A stretch of 16,580 nt of DNA from Bacteroidota bacterium. GTDB lineage: Bacteria > Bacteroidota > Rhodothermia > Balneolales > Balneolaceae. The stretch covers positions 1 to 16,580 of the forward strand of contig JAGXIS010000120.1 of NCBI GenBank assembly GCA_024635465.1, read 5' to 3'. The notes below the pieces were generated by a model that worked only from the letters and a program-made list of their open reading frames with translations, did not search any database and was not told where the DNA came from. The position numbers and the translations under genes are program-made. Shown piece after piece: positions 13,626-16,580 of the stretch (position 1 is its first letter; the number at the start of each line of letters is the position of its first letter).

Positions 13626-13874
13626 TCCCATTTTTTTTAAAAAATAAAACCCGTCAGTTCGAGCGCAGTCCCGATGTTTTTTATCGGGACGAAGTCGAGA
13701 ACTTCCTGCCAGGACAAAGAGCATTTCACTACGTGTACAAAAAATGAGCGCTTCGCGGGGAAAAAATGAGCGACTTCGCCTCGTCGCTTTTACATCGCTT
13801 TGTTATATGGGATAAATAAGGAGCGCTCCTCATCTGCGCTCAAACTGACGTTATAGCACTCTGCTTTTTTTATC
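13626..13874. repeat. Repeat-rich gap between convergent adk and the metalloenzyme gene
   Basis: No gene is supported in these 249 bases. They contain a pair of 17-bp inverted repeats with one mismatch (13652-13668 and 13834-13850), an 8-bp hairpin, a direct repeat AAAAAATGAGCG(A)CTTCGC at 13739-13756 and 13761-13779, a small hairpin GCGAC/GTCGC at 13770-13787, and a 12-bp palindrome AGGAGCGCTCCT at 13819-13830. GC content is higher than in the neighbouring gaps. The whole resembles an assembly of palindromic repeat units or a decayed small element. Confidence 0.65.
13652..13850. repeat. 199-bp segment bounded by 17-bp inverted repeats
   Basis: CGTCAGTTCGAGCGCAG (13652-13668) recurs inverted with one mismatch at 13834-13850 (CTGCGCTCAAACTGACG). 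Beside the left end, arms GTCCCGAT (13668-13675) and ATCGGGAC (13683-13690) form a hairpin, followed by GAAGTCGAGAACT. The CGTCAGTTCGAG...TCGAGAACT theme resembles a REP-like palindrome that I recall from intergenic regions of this phylum. No clear target-site duplication is visible. Confidence 0.5.
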
Positions 13875-14768
13875 CTACCCCTTCATCACATCCAAGATCG
13901 CAGGGGTAACATCCTGTATACTGTGAACAGACTGAAAATCATTTGCCTGTCCCATCACAAAAAGTGGCACCGGATTTCGGGTGTGAGTTTTCACGGATAG
14001 ATCTTCTAAATTCCCATGGTCACTGGTTATGACTAATGTGTCATCCGGACTCAACCCCTGCATGATTCCCCATATAAATTGATCCAATACCGTCAAAATC
14101 TGATCCGCCATATCTCTATTCTGCTCATGACCTGCTTTATCGGTTAAATAGTATTCATATAGAACCAGATCATGCTTTTTTAAGGAACGAAGAGCCCTTT
14201 CTGAAGCCTCTTCCGGTACTATTTCCGGTACATCCAGATTTAATCTGGATCTCCACACGGATTGAGTTATCTCAGCAGTGATTGCATTCCCATTAATAAC
14301 ATCCTTAATCCTGTTTAATCTCAAACCTGCTGATTTTGTCATCAGTGTAGTACAACTCCATCGATCTCTTTTTTTTGATCTTTTAAAAAAAATATCCGGA
14401 TAGGCATTTATAAAATGTGGTTTTTTCCCAAGATCCATCACTTTATGAAACAAACTTTTTTCTCTTAAAAGTGGTTTTATCCCCGAGTGTGGATAGGGTC
14501 CAAAATGCTTTCCAATCACTTTAGGTGCATTCTCCCCGGTGAATAGTGTTGTCTGCCCGGTACCGCTTTGAGGCAAACCATCAACACCAAGATTCGCATC
14601 AATTTTTTTAAATAAGATGTTCTCCTCCACTCTTTCATCACAAAGTGTATCAAACCCATTCGAAGCAGTAAAATGAGAAAAAGATTTGATATCTCCGTTT
14701 GATAGCGGATTTAATGGATTGCGTTCTCCAACACCAATACCATCAATAAAGATAAAACAGAGTGCCAT
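13875..14768 (-). CDS. Alkaline-phosphatase-superfamily metalloenzyme (phosphoglycerate-mutase-like), specific substrate unknown
   Basis: The 297-aa protein belongs to the superfamily that includes cofactor-independent phosphoglycerate mutase and phosphopentomutase. Metal and catalytic landmarks are FIDGIGVG with D9, the nucleophile loop LPQSGTGQTTLFTGENAP (65-82, with Thr70 or Thr73 the likely phospho-acceptor), and HFGPYPHSG. Later landmarks are DKAGHEQ (D210, H214), ITSDHGNLED (D250, H251) and THTRNPVPLF (H262). It is much shorter than true phosphoglycerate mutase (about 510 aa) because the large inserted domain is reduced. The substrate cannot be read from sequence. Its ATG overlaps the dtd stop by one base, so it is translationally coupled to dtd. 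Confidence 0.8.
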   Translation of the reverse strand: MALCFIFIDGIGVGERNPLNPLSNGDIKSFSHFTASNGFDTLCDERVEENILFKKIDANLGVDGLPQSGTGQTTLFTGENAPKVIGKHFGPYPHSGIKPLLREKSLFHKVMDLGKKPHFINAYPDIFFKRSKKRDRWSCTTLMTKSAGLRLNRIKDVINGNAITAEITQSVWRSRLNLDVPEIVPEEASERALRSLKKHDLVLYEYYLTDKAGHEQNRDMADQILTVLDQFIWGIMQGLSPDDTLVITSDHGNLEDLSVKTHTRNPVPLFVMGQANDFQSVHSIQDVTPAILDVMKG

Positions 14769-15205
14769 TAGCGATCCATGACTAAAGTGACCGGCCCATC
14801 ATTAATAAAATCTACTTCCATCATCGCCCCAAACTCGCCGGATTCAACTTTTAATCCTGTTTCTTTTAAGATTTTAATCATTTGATTATAGAGTTTCTCC
14901 GCCATCTCAGGTTTTGCGGCCTCTATAAAACTGGGTCTGGTTCCTTTTTTCATATTTCCATAAAGAGTAAACTGTGATACAACCAATATCTCTCCATTAA
15001 TATCCTGAAGTGATAAGTTCATTTTACCCTCACCATCATTAAAAATTCTAAGTTTTGGTATTTTTCTGCAACACCAATCCAATTGTTCTTCTGAATCTGA
15101 TTCATGAATACCAACCAGTAATAAAAGTCCATATTCAATAGATCCGGATACATTACCATCCACTCTCACAGACGCATTTTTTACTCTTTGAATTACTATT
15201 CTCAT
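14768..15205 (-). CDS. dtd: D-aminoacyl-tRNA deacylase Dtd
   Basis: Dtd removes D-amino acids (and glycine from mischarged tRNAs) from tRNA, a chirality proofreading step. The 145-aa protein is full length, with N-terminal MRIVIQRVKNASVRVDG, the active-site motif SQFTLYG (77-83), KKGTRPSF (87-93) and the C-terminal Gly-cisPro motif NDGPVTLVMD (135-144). It is the first gene of a two-gene unit with the metalloenzyme. A perfect DnaA box lies 14 bp upstream of its ATG, inside the candidate origin region, so binding there could affect its expression. Confidence 0.97.
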   Translation of the reverse strand: MRIVIQRVKNASVRVDGNVSGSIEYGLLLLVGIHESDSEEQLDWCCRKIPKLRIFNDGEGKMNLSLQDINGEILVVSQFTLYGNMKKGTRPSFIEAAKPEMAEKLYNQMIKILKETGLKVESGEFGAMMEVDFINDGPVTLVMDR

Positions 15206-15648
15206 ATGTGTAAAAACTTGTGGATAAACCGCCTAACTATTGTTTACAACTTATTATTTAAACTATTTACCAAAACTATCCACATCAATACACATTTAAA
15301 AATCTTTATCAACAGTAAAAAAGAATAACTTTAAGTGTGAATAGATTTTTAACCTTTTATAGGTGTAAATAATATAAAATGTGAAGAACTGTTTTTTTAC
15401 GATGTAAACTATTGTTTTTTAATAAAAAATTATAAACAATGTTATTAACAATAAGCTTTTATTTATGGTTTTAAAAAGAACAACTTAGTTATAAACATAT
15501 CCACACGCTCCTACTACTATAAACAAAATATATTAATCTCATACTTATCGTTAATACCTGTGGATAACCTTCTTAATTAATCTAAAAAGAGAAGTTTGAT
15601 TCTTTCTATATTTATATGATAAAAATAATTCATATAAATCAGTTTATA
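15206..15648. other. Candidate chromosomal replication origin (oriC)
   Basis: This 443-bp gene-free, very AT-rich gap separates divergent dtd and purM. It holds perfect DnaA boxes (TTATCCACA or its complement) at 15219-15227 and 15559-15567. One-mismatch boxes occur at 15276-15284 (CTATCCACA), 15306-15314 (TTATCAACA) and 15497-15505 (ATATCCACA), and looser ones at 15336-15344 and 15442-15450. The stretch at about 15360-15480 is almost only A and T and contains an inverted repeat ATTGTTT/AAACAAT (15411-15417 and 15434-15440), suitable as an unwinding element. Flanking genes point away on both sides. Against the idea, the nearby ffh operon would run head-on to a leftward fork. It may instead be a DnaA-regulated promoter region. 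Confidence 0.55.
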
Positions 15649-16580
15649 GTGTCAGATAAAAAATTTACTTACAAAGATTCAGGAGTAGATATCAAGGCGG
15701 GTGAAGATCTCGTAAACTCTATTAAAGATGTGGTTAAAGAGACACATAATGCAAATGTATTATCGAATATAGGTGGATTTGGTGGACTCTTTTCTGCTGA
15801 TTTTAAAGGAATGAAAGAGCCGGTATTAGTAAGTAGTGTGGATGGTGTAGGAACAAAACTTATTGTAGCATTTAAAGCCGGAAAATATGATACCGTTGGC
15901 CAGGATCTGGTAAACCACTGTGTAAATGATATTGCCGTATGTGGAGCTCAACCACTTTTTTTTCTGGACTACTTTTCAACAGGAAAATTAGATCAACAGA
16001 TTGGATATGATGTAATCAAAGGTTTTTCAATTGCTTGTAAAGAGAATGGAGTTGCGTTAATAGGAGGTGAAACTGCTGAAATGCCGGATATTTACAAAGA
16101 GGGAGAATTTGATCTGGCCGGTACCGTTGTGGGTGTTGTGGACCGTGATCAGTTAATTACAGGTCAGAATATTAAAAAAGGGGATAAATTAATCGGTTTT
16201 AAAAGTAGCGGACTCCATACAAATGGATATTCTTTAGCCAGAAAGGTTCTTTTTAATCAATATGAAATCAACGATCAACCGGTTGAATTAAATCAAACGA
16301 TTGGAGAAGAACTTCTATCCGTTCATAAATCTTATCTTAAATTAATAACAAAGTTAAAAGGTATTAAAGAAGTAAAAGGCTTTTCACATATTACCGGAGG
16401 AGGAATAATAGGAAATACAAAGAGGATCCTTCCTGATGATTTGAAATTATCAATAGACTGGAACAATTGGACCCGACCAAATATTTTTAAACTTATTCAA
16501 AAGACGGAAAATGTTCCGGAAGAGGATATGAGAGCTACATTTAATTTAGGAATAGGTCTTATAACAGTTTGTTCAGAAGA
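15649..16580 (+). CDS. purM: Phosphoribosylformylglycinamidine cyclo-ligase PurM, partial (C-terminus beyond right edge)
   Basis: PurM (AIR synthetase) closes the imidazole ring in purine synthesis using ATP. The visible 310 residues show SYKD-like FTYKDSGVDIKAG (6-18), NIGGFGGLF (40-48), SSVDGVGTK (62-70), LVNHCVNDI (87-95), FFLDYF (104-109), LIGGETAEMP (137-146), SSGLHTNGYSLAR (186-198) and the FSHITGGG segment. The family is about 345 aa, so only the end is missing. I chose the GTG at 15649 because MSDKKFTYKDSGVDI matches the family start. An in-frame ATG at 15616 would add 11 residues (MIKIIHINQFI). The gene is read away from the AT-rich DnaA-box region just upstream. Confidence 0.95.
   Translation, partial: MSDKKFTYKDSGVDIKAGEDLVNSIKDVVKETHNANVLSNIGGFGGLFSADFKGMKEPVLVSSVDGVGTKLIVAFKAGKYDTVGQDLVNHCVNDIAVCGAQPLFFLDYFSTGKLDQQIGYDVIKGFSIACKENGVALIGGETAEMPDIYKEGEFDLAGTVVGVVDRDQLITGQNIKKGDKLIGFKSSGLHTNGYSLARKVLFNQYEINDQPVELNQTIGEELLSVHKSYLKLITKLKGIKEVKGFSHITGGGIIGNTKRILPDDLKLSIDWNNWTRPNIFKLIQKTENVPEEDMRATFNLGIGLITVCSE

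Noticed and set aside
13626..13650. Terminator after adk from the T8A6 stretch
   Set aside because: It is an A/T-only palindrome with no GC stem before it. It may aid termination but is not a canonical intrinsic terminator.
1..16580. tRNA, rRNA, prophage or insertion-sequence genes
   Set aside because: No cloverleaf-like sequences, rRNA motifs, transposases, integrases or phage proteins were seen.

Overview
The window is a roughly 40% GC chromosomal segment packed with housekeeping genes. It looks like a member of the Bacteroidota/Rhodothermota/Balneolota group, most likely a marine or halophilic Balneolaceae-type bacterium. The clues are a Bacteroidota-style FabI, a DUF5777-type outer-membrane barrel paired with YceI, a lipoprotein whose start resembles a Bacteroidota surface-export signal, few Shine-Dalgarno sequences, and palindromic repeats of types I associate with this group. 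The placement is an inference; there is no rRNA gene to confirm it.

Layout. Positions 1-4244 are all on the minus strand. In transcription order they are yceI and a DUF5777-type barrel (12-bp gap), fabI, ruvC, ruvA, and a PhoB/OmpR-type response regulator cut by the left edge. An AT-rich intergenic region then leads into a plus-strand ECF sigma factor and its RskA-type anti-sigma factor, which overlap by one base. These converge, across a block of palindromic and G-rich tandem repeats and a strong bidirectional terminator, on a minus-strand lipoprotein made of three exact 153-residue repeats. Divergent from that lipoprotein is a small cupredoxin lipoprotein with amicyanin-like ligand spacing. 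Sigma/anti-sigma pair, repeat lipoprotein, cupredoxin and YceI/barrel pair together make up an envelope neighbourhood that may be one regulated metal or redox module.

Positions 8783-12852 hold the conserved translation/secretion operon ffh-rpsP-rimM-trmD-rplS. Its S16 protein is about four times the usual length, with a long Glu/Ala/Lys tail and a separate C-terminal module. After a hairpin comes adk, then a repeat-filled gap, then a minus-strand pair (dtd and an alkaline-phosphatase-superfamily metalloenzyme).

The 443-bp AT-rich gap between dtd and the divergent purM (cut by the right edge) carries two perfect DnaA boxes, three one-mismatch boxes and an AT-rich core. It is a reasonable candidate for a chromosomal replication origin. 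The strongest items for follow-up are this candidate origin, the extended S16, and the triple-repeat His-rich lipoprotein facing the cupredoxin.
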